Shown: piece by piece, positions 43,936 to 56,619 of the stretch | Numbering within the stretch: position 1 is the first letter of the stretch | Layout: every line of letters begins with the position of its first letter | Origin: Dendrobium chrysotoxum | Lineage: Eukaryota; Streptophyta; Magnoliopsida; Asparagales; Orchidaceae | Assembly (NCBI GenBank): GCA_019925795.1 | Contig: CM034298.1 | Location: forward strand, 28,077,556 to 28,141,555 | DNA: 64,000 bases | Direction of reading: 5' to 3' | Made by a program: the position numbers and the translations under genes | Notes under the pieces: model-generated | Database searches by the model: none | What the model was told of the DNA's origin: nothing | Seen by the model: only the letters and a program-made list of their open reading frames with translations

Positions 43936-45597
43936 TGTAACTCATGCTCACGAGTTTATATTTTTGATGATAACAAATATTATGGGCCACATCTTTATAT
44001 CTCCTAGTATTGTTATTATATACTTATTTATGTGTATACTAATATTTCAGGAACACCTTGCACCATCCAATGAAGAATTAGAGCTCAAGATTGGGTAGAA
44101 TAGGTTATGCTATAAAGAGTCTATAATATTCATTGATATAATTTTTGATTTCTTGATTTGATTCCTATAAAGGTGTTTGCTAGCTTGGTGACCATGCACA
44201 CACACACTCAAGGGAGTGAGATCAAGTCAAAACCAAAAGTTCAATTTTTGAACTAATCATACTTGATGATTTTGATCGTTTAGGACGATCAGCTCATTGA
44301 ATTAATCATACTGGATGATTTCTATCATCTAAGATTATCCTTTATGATCATAGAAATTAGCCACCAATGATAAGTTAGGCAATGTTTTAAAATTCAAATT
44401 TTGTTCTAAACATCCAGGATGATATCCATCATACTGGAAGATCAATACAAATCTTTTCTAAATTGATCTTGTAATTATGGGACTAATTTTGATTAAATTA
44501 TTCAATCAAATCATCCTGGATGATCTGTATATCATAATGGATGATGTTTACCGACATATTTAATTTTCCTAAATTGTCCCAGATGAAATACCATAATTTA
44601 TCTTCTAATCGCCCAGGATGATCCTCAATATCATACTGGACAATTAGTAAAATTTGAACAATCATCCTGGACTATCTAGATATTGTCCAGGACTATTAGG
44701 TTAAATTCTACACATCATCCTAGACGATCCTTAGATCGTACTGGATAATATTTGGCGAAAAAATTGAGTTTTTAGGATTTTTTTGAAGCCCTTTATTTAA
44801 GCACATTTCCCTCGACGATCCTACAATCATCCTGGATGATATTTTCCTCCATAATTAATTTTATAGGGTTTTTGAAGCCCTCTATTTAAGCTTTCTCAAG
44901 GCACTTAGTAAGTGTCTTTTGTAGCCATTGAGGCTTTATTTTTCTAGAGAAAACTTGAAGAGAGAGCCTTGAAAGGGGGAGAGGAAAGGGTGGATTTTGA
45001 GAGAGGGAGAAGATACTTGGAGGGGATTTCAAGGGAGTGTGGAGGGGGTTTCACACAGTTGCTCTGGTAAGCTTACACCTTAGTAAAATCGAATTCAAGG
45101 TTTATCTTGAGGGAAGTTTTGAGAAGAGGAAGATCTCTTTGGTGTCAAAAGACCATGAGGGTGAGAAAGGATTATAGGTTCTCTGCCTCACCAGGAGGGT
45201 GAAAAAGATTTCAGTTTCTCGACCGCACCGGGGGAGGTGAAAGAGATTTTATAAGGGCTTCTTCGCCTAGCTGTGGGGGCTAAAGGAGAGTCACTAAAGG
45301 TTTAGTGCAATACCTGGAATGGGAGGTTCTGGGGAGTGGACGTAGGTTAGGTTGGACCAAACCACTAAAAATCTGGTGTGTTATTTCTAATTATTTTTGC
45401 ACTTTATTTTTACTACGAGTAACTACTTGGGTGAAATCTCTGATTTATCTTTTTATTATTGATTTAATTCATTTTCGCTGTAAGATAGAAAAAGATTTTT
45501 CTTTTTGTTAAAGAAGTTTTTAAATATCTAATTCACCCCCAACTTGGTTAGCCTCGGGACTAGTTTTATAGGGTTTAACAACCCTCACAAACATTCA
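43936..45597 (+). repeat. Right LTR of the gag-only element
   Basis: Starts TGTAACTCATGCTCACGAG and ends ACATTCA (1,662 bp). The palindromic-word array runs from about 44,240 to 44,850 and includes the perfect dyad ATCATCCTGGATGAT at 44,510-44,524. Layout is the same as in the left LTR; one 40-bp type unit is shorter near 45,150. Confidence 0.92.
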
Positions 45598-45921
45598 AAC
45601 ACAAATACATACAATAATCCTCCCTATAGACACTTATAATAGTGGTGATTGAGAAGCTGCAGGCATGATAGACCTTGTACAAGTGTAGAAGTACATTGAC
45701 CTTGTTAAGGCCGAGAGCTTTGTTGATCGAGTATAATTAAAAGACCTTTATTTAATGACTTCAAAGAGTCTAACAGTCGGATATGAAGGTGGCCTAATGT
45801 ACGGGGAAAACCAATTGATACAACATAAAAGAATGACTCTAACGATGGCAGGAAGTAAATAGAATTAAATGATTTGATTAAATGATTCTATCGAGTCAAA
45901 GATGATCAGTTGAAAAGATAT
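45598..45921. other. Unclassified sequence before the Gypsy 5' LTR duplication
   Basis: No ORF or domain is visible. It may be the start of the Gypsy 5' LTR, but the 3' LTR has no alignable counterpart, so I leave it unassigned. Confidence 0.3.
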
Positions 45922-48900
45922 TTCATCTCATCATTTTTGTAGAGATACTGAAGACTTTCAGTGACCGCAAGTATCCATAAATCACCATAAGAAACCCATT
46001 GATCTGCTATCAAAAGAAGGCCCGAATTATGGCATTAATGATGCAAAGTTAAATGATTTTATGCAGGATTGTATAGATTCAAAGAATGAGATCTTGAAGA
46101 AAAAATGAATGATATCTCATTCTACATCTCTTCAAAAATGTTGGGGCTCCCAAAAAATATGTCGCGCCATTCAAGTGAAGATCCAAAGATCAAGCCCCTC
46201 AATTTAATTTCCTACCCTCGTGACAAGTCAGAGATAAGGCAATATAATAATATCTAATCTCCCGATGAATGAGAAAAGGGAGTCTGTATCAGAATAAAAA
46301 AGTAGTTCATAGCAGTCGGGTAACAATACTACGATCCACTTGTAAGCAAAAGTGGGGAATCTATAGTAAAAATATATGCCATTAAAGTACATTACCATGC
46401 CATCTAATATGCAATGCCCGTATAAGTAGACAGAAGGCCTCGATAAAGCCTAAAATAAGGCCCCATGCATCCGGTAATGATAGTCACTAATACGATCGAA
46501 CACCCCTTTACATTACATGTAAATATCTTAAAATTCCCCCTCACACACGCATTACACTTGCATGATAACATGTTGCATATACATGTGTCATAACTCACAT
46601 AATGTACTAAACGGGCATGCCACTTGACATTGCTACTACATTCCAAAGATAACCTCTCTGCATATATTTGTAAGAAATCGAGGATTTCATTCTAGCATGT
46701 CACCTCAACATTATTATTGCATTCCAAAGAGACCCACGACATGCATCTATAGAATGTCGAGGATTTCATTCTAGCATGCCATTCAGACATTGCTAAAGCA
46801 TTTCAAAATGACCTCTTATATGCATTGGTTGGAAGTAGAGGATATCACTCTAGTATGTCAATTGACATCATAATTGTATTTAAAAAAACTATCCTCTGGA
46901 ATGTATTTGTAATGAGAATAGGTTTTCACTCCAGTGTGTCATTTGACACTACAATTGTATTTCAAAAATTATACCATATACACGCATGAATGTATTGCAC
47001 GAAATATATTTAATGGCATATACATGTGAGGGTTTCGGCAAGCGTGTTAAATATATAAACATGCCATCTAAGGATGCCACATGGGTAAATAAATAAGTTT
47101 AGATTCAAACCTAATCCTCTATCAGCAAAGGGACAGAGTCAACAAGGTATAATCCATAAAACAAAGATTTAGTATTTCTCCGATGATGGCTGGGTTGAAT
47201 GTAAATCTCAACTAGAAGGTATTATATATTTTTAAATGCCCTCATATTTCCACAAAATGCAAATATTTTCAAATTACCTTAATGACACCTTGATGATGGC
47301 CATGTTGATTGCTACTCTCAATCGGAGGGGACAACAAACATTCAAAATTCCTTCAAATGCCCATAAAATCGAGAACTCCAAAAGTACCAAAATTCAAGAA
47401 TATTTTAAATTAAGACTAACCATCAAATACTTAAAGCCAATATATATCCACCCTCTGTAATAGTTTTCCAAGAAGGATAAATCTAAAAACTACTTCATCT
47501 CATCATTTTTGTAGAGATACCGAAGACTTCCAGTGACCACAATTATCCATAAATCGCCACAAGAAACCCGTTGATCTGCTATCAATAGAAGGCCCTAATT
47601 ATGGTGTTAATGATGCAATGTTAAATGATTTTATGAAGGATTTAATAGATTCAAAGAATGAGATCTTAAAGAAAAAAATTAATGATATCTCATTCTACAT
47701 CTCTTCAAAAATGTTGGGGTTCCCAAAAAATATGCCGCGCCATTTAAGTGAAGATCCAGAGATCAAGCCCCTCAATTTAATGTCCTGCCCTCGTGACAAG
47801 TCAGAGATAATACAATATAGCAATATCTAATCTCTCGATGAATGAGAAAAGGGAGTCTGTATCAGAATAAAAAAGTACTTCATAGCAGTCGGGTGACAAT
47901 GCTATGATCCACCTGTAAGCAAAACTGGGAAATCTGTAGTAAAAATATAGGCCATTAAAGTACAATGCCATGCCATCAGATCTACAACACCCGTACAAGT
48001 AGATAGAAGGCCTTGATAAAGCCCAAAATAAGACCCCATGCATTCGGCAATGATAGTCACCAATATGGCCGGACACCCCTTTGTATTGCATGCAAATATC
48101 TCAAAATTCCCCCTCACACATGCATTACACTTGCATGATAATATGTTGCCTATGCATATGTCATAACTCACATAATGTACTAAATGGGCATGTCACTTGA
48201 CATTGTTGCTACATTCCAAAGATAACCTCTCTGTATATATTTGTAAGAAGCCGAGGATTTCATTCTAGCATGTCACCTCAACATTTTTATTTCATTCCAA
48301 AAAGACCTTCAACATGCATCTGTATAATGCCGAGGATTTCATTCTAGCATGCCATTCAGACATTGTTATTGAATTTCAAAATGACCTCTTATATGCATTG
48401 GTTGTATGTAAAGGATATCACTCTAGTATGTCAATTGACATTATAATTGCATTTAAAAAAACCATCCTCTGGCATTAACTTGTAATGAAAAGAGGTTTTC
48501 ACTCTAGTGTGTCATTTGACACTACAATTACATTTCAAAAATTATACCATATACACACATGAATGTATTGCACGAAATATATATAATGGAATATACACAT
48601 GCAAGTTTTGTTAAGCGCATTGAAAGAATACACGTGATGTCTAAGGATGCCACATGGGTAAATAAATAAGTTTAGATTCAAACTTGATCCTCTGTTAGCA
48701 AATGGACAGAGTCAATAAGGTTCAATGAATAAAATAAAATATTAAGTAATTCTCTAATGATGGTTGGGTTGAATGTAAATCTCAACTGGAGGGGATTATA
48801 TATTTTTAAATACCCTCATATTTCCATAAAATGCAAATATTTTCAAATGACTTTAATGACACATTGATGATGGCCATGTTGATTGCTACCCTCAATGGGA

Positions 48901-49065
48901 GGGGACCGCAAACATTCAAAATGCCTCCAAATGCCCATAAAATCTAGAACTCCAAAAGTACCAAAACTCAAGAATATTTTAAATTAAGACTAACCATCAA
49001 ATACTTAAAACAAATATCTATCCCTCTCTATAATAGTTTTCCAAGATGGATAAATCTGAAATCTA
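45922..49065. repeat. Tandem duplication, 1,572 bp x 2
   Basis: Unit 1 (45,922-47,493) and unit 2 (47,494-49,065) are collinear throughout, starting TTCATCTCATCATTTTTGTAG in both. The junction (ACTACTTCATCTC) pairs the unit end CTACTT with the unit start ATTTCATCTC, so a few shared bases lie at the breakpoint. Units look about 90% identical. Confidence 0.9.
46615..46990. repeat. About 80-bp tandem repeat x 5 in Gypsy LTR
   Basis: Units start with GCATG(C/T)CA or G(T)ATGTCA words at 46,615, 46,695, 46,774, 46,853 and 46,934. Each has a TGACATTnnnATTGCATTCCAAA core and ends GGATTTCATTCTA. The same array is in the second duplicated unit (from about 48,187) and in the 3' LTR (from about 60,858). 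Confidence 0.85.
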
Positions 49066-50013
49066 CTTTAGCTCTTAAAAAACTAATGTCTAGGCAAGAA
49101 TATCACTAGGATTCATTCTCAAGCTATCTCTTGCTAGTAAGGATGTGGCACGTGTCCTATAACTAGTGGTTTCATCGCCAAATGGCACCACACTATGGGT
49201 TTTGCTGCTAAATGGCACCACAAGTAAATAGTTATGAATGGGACCCACTAAACAGAGTAGTTCTCTACAAAATGGTACCATTAAATTACGGTCATGCTCA
49301 GCACCCGTATGCTCCCCAATGGCATCAAATTCTTGAGATATGGATCAATTGGATATACTCGATAGGGTAAAAAACCCTTTATCAGCTAAGGTGGATTCAA
49401 ATTTGTCCCCTTAGATAAACATTATCAACTAAGGTGGATTTAAATTTATCACATTAGAAAAATATCCAACCCCGATTTATAAGGTACCCTTGGATGCAGC
49501 CTATGGAAACTGATAAGGATCCTTCTATCATGTGCAGTTGACTGCCTCCTCTGATTATATAGATCAGGAACCATGTTGACTCAAGATGATGGAACCATGG
49601 GATCTTGATTGGGCTCATCACCATTCCCCCACCATCCAGTTTAAGTGCAAGATGGTGAAAATTTTAATTTTAAATATTAAATCTTCAAACACCAAACCAA
49701 TGTTGCTACTATATGCCCGATATCACATATCTATGGATACGATGTATTCATTGATGACTAGCCTTAATTGAAAGTTCTCTCTCACAATCGAGAGGGGTAA
49801 TTAACAATAGGGGCTTACGCCTATTGAAAATTAGAACTCAAATCATAAAGTCCTAGCAAAAGGAGGGTGAAATCTCTAGGTGTGTCTTATCAACAATCCC
49901 AATCTTGCTTCTAAAATTTTACCCCGGAACTTATCTATTAAAACTCCCCTCGAAAGCAAAAAAATGAGAAGGTGCGGGAGGTCAAGCCACAAATTTTTGG
50001 AGCCGATAGATTT

Positions 50014-50032
50014 CTAGCGACTCCATTAGGGA
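50014..50032 (+). other. Gypsy primer-binding site
   Basis: CTAGCGACTCCATTAGGGA, close to the TGGCGACTCC...TGGGGA sites of plant Tat/Ogre elements and parallel to the minus-strand site at 1,422-1,440. Confidence 0.75.
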
Positions 50033-50279
50033 CCAGTTTCCCTTTCCATCTATGGCTAGTCATTCACATGCTATAGTAGTAACAAATTAATATGGGCTAA
50101 AATCTAAAATATTCCAAAATGAACCTTTAACAAGTTCATTGTGAAAATTTGTAAGAATGGATTTAATTCTATTTAATTTACTAGTGTTTACTATTTATTC
50201 TCCGTGATCTCTATAGTTCAAAAGAGTGGGGTAATGTATCAAATTTTGATTATGAACCCCTGCCTTTTATTTATGCAGA

Positions 50280-53200
50280 ATGGAAATGTAGGACACCTCG
50301 ATCACCATCCAACTTGGACGAGGAGCTAGAATTTAGCTGCTGAATGCTGTCATTGAAACTAGAAATACTGGAGCAACCATCCAGTTTAGTGGGTTCGAAT
50401 TCTTATCAGCTACTGCATGGGTTGTTGCTATTCCAGTATACAACATGGACTCTGAAGGGTCTCCATGAGGCCCCATTCTACTAAAACTAATATACATCAT
50501 GCGCATTTGTCAGTGCTGCAAGCCATTACCAGGGTTGTTTCCCAAGGAAAAGTCTCTATTTTTGAAAGGTTATCCCATTCTGAAACCCCAACTATGAAGA
50601 GGGTCGTTGCTGGAGCTCAATAGCTACCAATATTATATATCCCTCCATTATGCTAGCCAAGAGCCATAGATTGATATTTCAACTCGGAACAGGTTCGCTA
50701 ACCTTAAGTGGGTGAGAACAAATAGCTCCACCGATGAGCTTAAACAGTCATTTTGGGAGTGTCGACCTGAAGCTTTGACCCCTCAGAGGGAAAGAGAGCC
50801 CGAATGCCTGTCCGCTCGAGTACATCGAGTTCTGAAGATAGTAAGGAAAAAGGGCTAATAAAGAAGAGGTTCTAGAGGCCACTAGTCATCGAGGCTAGAA
50901 TAACACCCCCCCCCCCCCCCCCTAGTAGGATGCACATCGAGTTGTAACACCGAAAGGGCCCAGTAGAAAGTTAGATAACTTTGGAGGCCGAAGCCTCATA
51001 AGGAGAAGATATTTGAAGAGAAAACTAGTTTGGGTGTGACATCCGATGCAGTCTCTCTGAGATCCGCCCCCGCCAACAAAAATCATCAGAGATGGGTCCA
51101 AAATAAGGCCCATATTGATTACCATAATGAAGGTCGACACCCTAGAGAATCCTTCAGGGGATCCCATCATTCACCTACCCCGACTAGAGAAGAAGTTTGT
51201 TTCAACCGTAGCCTACATATCAGACAAATTCTTATTCCAAGCTAGGAACCAAAAATCTAATGGCGACATCACTTGAAAATTTAGGTACAATAAGAAGAAG
51301 AATATGATGAGGATGACACTATGGGAATCAAAGTGGTTTACATGATAAGCCATTTCGATGATGATGATAGTGATGATGAAGATGGATGATAATCTTCGGC
51401 ATGCGAGCGTGTTCATTGATGACATTGTAGGGCTAGATCCATCGCTAGTTGAAGTGCCCGCTCCTCAGAAGAAGGGGAAGAAGAAGTTGAAAAAACCTCC
51501 TTCGCTACAGAAACCATTACTCTTACAAAAATAAGGAGGCAGGTGCGATGACAAATGAGGGAAAAAGATAGAGAAATATCTCAGTTAAATGAAAAAAGAC
51601 TGAGAGGATGACTCAGATGATGGCTATGATTGAGATGATGTAGAAGGCCTTGGGCCAGCCCAACCCGTTAATCAAATTGAGAGCAATACTCTAGCAAATC
51701 TTCTAAATCCCCATATGCCCCATGTCTTAAGAATGAAAGGTGTGCCTAAAGGCAGCAATGAAGCTAATAACCTAATCTTCTAGTGTACTCCACAAAATGT
51801 GGCAAGCACCTCTAATCATGTGATAAATGCACAACTAGAAGGCTTAATTAGCAAAAAGATTAAAGCTGTCATATCTTCTGAATAGGAAAACAACTTGGTG
51901 GGGAAAGGCCGCCCGTACCCATATAATATGACTAGGTGTCGTATCTAAAGGGATATTTTGTTCTAAAGTTTAATACTTTAAATGGCAATAACATTCCCAA
52001 ATAGCACCTAACATAGTTCATAGCCAACTGCAGGAATACAGGAGGCAATGATACTTTATTGTTCTGGCAATTCATCAACAGCTTGACAGGTACTGCTTTC
52101 AAATGGTACCGAGCTACCAAACAATTCTGTGAAGACATTTATAGAACTAGAAGCTCTATTTTTAAAGAGATTCACTAGTGAAATGAAAAAGATTACCATC
52201 GCTGATCATACTCTAGATAGTAGGAAGAAGGATGAGTCAGTGATAAAATATATAATCCCACTGGCATAATCTTAGTATAAAGTGTGAATAGTAGCTCAAA
52301 GTGGAACATGAAGTTCAATTACTCATGGGAAACATTAATGACAAAATATAACCCTTTTTGTGCATGGCTTTCAATCACCACTTTCTAGGATCTGCTGGAC
52401 AAGGTGGTAGAGTTTTAGAAGTTAAACTTTTCAAAATCAAAAAGCCTCCCTGTTAAACCCAAAAAGACCGAAGCACCTGATGCCGGGAAGAGTGAAGCCT
52501 ATTCCACATTCTCTTCCAGACCTGACAAGAAAAATAAGTTGCATATGATGTTGATAAAGGCAAATAAATAGTATACAATATGGATAAAGGTAAGCAGCCA
52601 ATGTAGTATGAGGATAAGCCAAAATAAGCTTATAATCCTAATCCTCAGCCAAAATTAATGCTTGGTAGAAATGATAATCCTCAAGCCTTTCCTGGTGGAG
52701 GAGAGCACTAAAGACAAGCAATGGGAGCTAGTGATAGATCGTTCCCAACCCTCAAGAAGAAAATGAATAAAGAATATTCATTCAAAAGAAAAAAGTGTCG
52801 CCAAATTATTTCGACAAGCACTTAAGGCCGATCTAGACCTTCCAGAATATAAAAGGCCTAAAGAGTCAAAACATAGTGACAACCCAAATTACTGCCAGCA
52901 TCATTGGGTAATTAGTCATCTAATTGAAGATTGCTACATTTTCAAAGACTTGTTGGAAAAGAAGTACAAAAGGGGAGCATTCATATTGTTAGATAACATG
53001 TTAATTCACATGGGTGGTCACGTCCACTTTCGTACCCCTACCTAAAGAAGCAATAGAAAAAGAACTGATTCAAAAGACCAATAAGAGACATGGATCTCCA
53101 AGAAAACAATTAAAATGTTAAAGCAGCTAGGAGTTCCAGGTGTTAAGTGGAAATCTCCTACTAAGCCAATGTTAAATTTAAAGTGGTTGCCTGAGCCACA

Positions 53201-53400
53201 TTCATCCACTCCAAACAATAACATGGTCAAGCTAGCTCATCAAAGTCTGGTAAGATAAGATTAAAGTCTTCCAAGAAGAGAGCCAAATTAAAGAGCCCCA
53301 AGGAGAAGAAGACTGCAACTCAAAGGGCTATTGACAATTTGGGCAAGTATCACCTGACTGTGAGATGACCTATCAAGCTCGGTGACTTCATGATGAAGCA
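50280..53400 (+). pseudogene. Gypsy gag remnant
   Basis: The long leader and gag region is broken in all frames. Near 50,550 SIFERLSHSETPTMKRVV resembles the gag N-terminus. At about 51,960-52,170 the retrotrans_gag core is readable: KFNTLNGNN, then NTGGNDTLLFWQFINSLTG and AFKWYRA. Near 52,830-52,990 LPEYKRPKES, NPNYCQHHWVISHLIEDCYI and FKDLLEKK give the C-terminal Cys/His region typical of Tat gag. A C17 run lies at 50,906-50,922. Gag would form the particle; no ORF of useful length remains. Confidence 0.75.
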
Positions 53401-53454
53401 TAAAATAAGTTAAAAGGAAGAAGAAGTAGATGAGGAATCACTTTCTATAGAAAC

Positions 53455-54042
53455 ATGCCAAGTCATCTCGATGACGTCAGATATACTGGAAAGGGAGGAA
53501 TAGCTAAAAAAGTAGCCCCTGAATCTTGTTTAATGGTGTCATCAAAGGATTATAGTTCAGAAGAGAATCTATATTTTCTAAATGAAGATGATTCAGATCT
53601 CAACATAGCTTCACAAATGGAGCAAGTGAAACTAGAAAATTATTTTGAGTCTATAAGTGCATCTCCAAATGAGACAATGGTTGACTCTGAAGAGAATACT
53701 TTATTAAATAAGTCTGAATCAGACGAAGTGGCCCAGGTGAAGTTGAGAAGTGGCAAGGTACTGTCACCTCCACTAAAGAAGGAGGTCCCCAATAAAAGTA
53801 AAGGGAAGGAGATAATTATTAATGACGATATTATCCCCAAGGACCCTAAGAAGAATGTGGATTTAACCAAAGGGATAGATTATAACATATTATCCCATCT
53901 AAGGAAGATCCCAACACAACTTAGCATATACAATACCCTTGTGACGTCTAAAGACCTTCAGGAGACTCTGATTCAGGCTCTTAACGACCCCAAAAGATAT
54001 GAGGCATATTTTGTTGAGCGCAATATGATGGAGGTGCTATAA
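53455..54042 (+). pseudogene. Gypsy gag-protease linker
   Basis: This is the longest intact ORF of the element (195 residues) but carries no enzyme domain. It is acidic and Ser-rich at first (YSSEENLYFLNEDDSD), then has the VKLRSGKVLSPP motif found between gag and protease in Tat elements. It ends with GIDYNILSHLRKIPTQLSIY and a DPKRYEAYFVERNMMEVL segment leading toward protease. The next frame resumes after the TAA. Its length and position fit the gag-pol linker, not a separate gene. Confidence 0.7.
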
Positions 54043-54640
54043 GATTGGAATGAGCCGATAATCACTTTTATTAAAGATGACAAGATGCATGAAATTGTAG
54101 ATTATAATCATCCTCTATACATTACAGCAGCGTGTGATTACATGATGATTAGTCAAATTTTCTCGAGTCCTCCATAAATCTCATTAGCTTGAAGGTACTG
54201 AGATCATTGTGCCATGATGTGCAACATTTTGGACAAGAGAGGTTAATGGTACATGACTTCAATAAGAAGGGACAAAAGACCCTAGGATTATTTGCACTCA
54301 CCCTTATATTTGGGGAACTCCACATGAAAGTCAAGTTTCATGTGTTTGATATGAACACCTCATTCAAGACGCTATTGGGTCACCCTTAGTTACATGAGTA
54401 TGGCATCATCCTGTTAACATTACGCCAGTACATGAAATACCTCAAGGATGGAGAAGAGTTTAGGATCTCTGGCAACGTCTAACCCTTTGTGGTTCACGAC
54501 GTTACAATTTATGAAGATGCAAAATATTTCATGCCAAAAAAGTCAAAGCCATCAAGCTCTCTTAAGGCCAAAGCATCAAATTCAAAGGTTGAAAAATGGC
54601 TCAAACAAGATGGTGAGAAGAAGTAAAGAGGGAGAAAGAA
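54043..54640 (+). pseudogene. Gypsy protease remnant
   Basis: Broken frames show HPLYITAACDYMMISQIF, then SSINLISLKVLRSLC at the place of the retropepsin active site. The following text resembles the protease C-terminus (HVFDMNTSFKTLLGHP). The triad D-S/T-G before SSIN is lost: the bases TCTCGAG replace it. Inactive. Confidence 0.65.
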
Positions 54641-55399
54641 GGTAACACCAGCTCTCCCTAAAACAACCAAAACCTCTAAAAAAAGAAGAACTATACCCCA
54701 CCTAGGGAGTGACACAAAAGAAGATAAGGTCATCCCTATCAAATTAAGGAAAACCTACTTGTCTACTGCCAAAGGGAAGAAGGAAGCAGAAGAATCAGAT
54801 TCTGACTATCACTATGAGTCTACCTACATGAGCAACGTGTTGTGTGTATTCTCAAGAAGAATAGGTAGCTTATCAATATCAAACAACATATTCATAGTCA
54901 CGCATCTTCCCCTGCGACACTTCAAAGAAATAATCCCTCTAGAGGTACAAAATGTTGGAGAGCTCATAACATTTTATGTGCCTCCTCTTAGTAATGGAAC
55001 CAGACCCGGCACTCTATTATATAAAGTTAGAGAACATGAAGAAGAAAATTAAGACTGACTTTTCAAGCTCATTGAGATGAAGAGATAATGCTAGTAATGA
55101 TACCCAACTATAGCTCCAAAGGTACTATAAGAATGATACAAAAATTAGGAGCTCATATCGGCATTACTAAGAGACGAGCCCATCTCCACATGAGAATTTA
55201 GTGTTGAAGAAATTCTTGTGCACACTGAAGAAAAGATATTCTTGAAGGAAGAGGTCTCAGATTCGTTATACGAAAGAACCCTTGAAAGGAGATTTGCTGA
55301 GCAATTACACATGGGGAAAATAAATTTGATGATGACAGCGAGGAAGAGGTCTATGAAGTTAATCTTTCAAATAATCAGACCGTAGAAGCAAAGCCTATA

Positions 55400-56500
55400 C
55401 CAGAAGAGCTGGAAGATGGTGGACAAGTGGCCACTATGGATGAACTGAAAGAAGTCAATTTGGGGACTGAAGAAGACCTTCGTCCAACCTTCATTACTGC
55501 TCTTTTGCCTGAAGAGCAAGTTGAAGAAATAAAACAGCTTCTCTATGAATTCAGGGATTATTTTTTCTAGACATACACTAAGATGACTGGCTTACCCCTG
55601 ATGTAGTAGTTCACAAATTAGCCATCAAGCCAGATGTAACACCTGTCAAATAAGCTCCATGGAGAATGAGACTAGAGATTGAAGAACATGTGATTACAGA
55701 AATGAAGAAGCTCATAGAAGTAGGCTTCGTTCATGAAGAAAAAAATGCTGATTTGATTGCCAACATCATACCTATCAAAAAGAAGAATGGCCAAATCCAT
55801 ATCTGCATCGACTTCAGGGACCTTAATAAGGTGCGTCCAAAAGATGATTTTCTGCTCTTAGTGTCAAAACTCTAGTTAATAACATGTCCAACTATAATAT
55901 ATTCTCCTTCATGGATGGATTGTCGGGATATAATCAAATCAAGATGGCGCCTAAAGATGAAAAGCATTCATCATTTAAAATAAAATTGACCCCAATAAAA
56001 TTTGGGAAATCATGGAGATGCCACCGCTAAAGAACATTCGATAACTTCATTCCTTACAAGGGCAGCTAGCTTTCATTCAATGATTCATATCGAATCTATC
56101 AGGTAGGTGCTAGTAGTTTTCAAAGTTGGTGAAGAATGATATCCACTTCAAATGGGATATAGAAAGCTAGGAAGCATTTGACAGCATCAAGAGATACTTA
56201 TTCAATTCGCCCGTTCTCGATATGCCAGTTCTAGGGAAGCCTCTCATCCTATATACTGTAGCACTAGAAGAGTCTCTTAGAGCACTACTAGCTCATCATA
56301 ATAAAGAAGGCAAGGAGAATGTGCTCTACTACATCAGTCAAAGGCTGATTGGAGCAGAAGTGTATTATTCTCCAATTGAGAAGCACTGCTTGGCACTAAT
56401 TATTTATAGTTTAGAAACTCCCCCACTATCATATGAAGTTCTTGATGATAAGACTAGCATTGATAGGTTATTTAGCCCGGTGGGTAGTAATACTCATATA
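55400..56500 (+). pseudogene. Gypsy reverse transcriptase and first RNase H, catalytic block deleted
   Basis: RT starts near 55,440 (MDELKEVNLGTEEDLRPTFI). It continues with APWRMRLEIEEHVITEMKKL, IIPIKKKNGQIHICIDFRDL and NKVRPKDDF, then in another frame GLSGYNQIKMAPKDEKHSSF (55,918-55,977). The text then breaks, and the block that should hold the YxDD motif is not found. It resumes near 56,140 with NDIHFKWDIES and EAFDSIKRYLFNSPVL. RNase H follows in an ORF (56,222-56,506) with LGKPLILYTVALEESLRALL and NVLYYISQRLIGAEVYYSP. Enzyme activity is not possible. Confidence 0.85.
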
Positions 56501-56619
56501 ATTTGATATCACGTATGTACCATAAAAGGCAGTGAAAGGGCAGGTGTTGGTAGATTTTCTCGCTGCATATCTTATCCCTACAGATTCACCACTCAATGAT
56601 AATTTGCCTGATAAATAGA

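Larger units (their letters stand above)
39689..45597 (+). mobile_element. Gag-only Copia-related LTR element (TR-GAG type), 5.9 kb
   Basis: It has two LTRs (39,689-41,371 and 43,936-45,597), a Met-tRNA PBS right after the left LTR, a gag gene, and a purine-rich tract before the right LTR. There is no protease, integrase or RT. Plant elements of this structure are called TR-GAG. LTRs and gag are close relatives of Copia-1, so the missing enzymes could have been supplied by Copia-1-like elements; that is inference. The flanking pentamers (ACTAC and AACAC) do not match, so the TSD is lost or the ends have changed. Confidence 0.9.
45922..50008 (+). repeat. Gypsy 5' LTR, including a 1.57-kb internal tandem duplication
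   Basis: The right boundary is set by homology to the 3' LTR (both have AAATTTTTGGAGCC then about 4 bases) and by the PBS 6 nt beyond. The left limit is taken as the start of the duplicated unit. Only 48,121-50,008 aligns with the 3' LTR. The expected terminal CA reads TA here (50,007-50,008) and CA at 62,624-62,625. Confidence 0.65.

Noticed and set aside
39684..45602. Target-site duplication of the gag-only element
   Set aside because: ACTAC and AACAC share only 3 of 5 bases. I report no TSD.
51030..51245. Possible small gene of 71 residues
   Set aside because: Lies in the decayed gag region of the Gypsy, overlaps a minus-strand frame, and has no domain.
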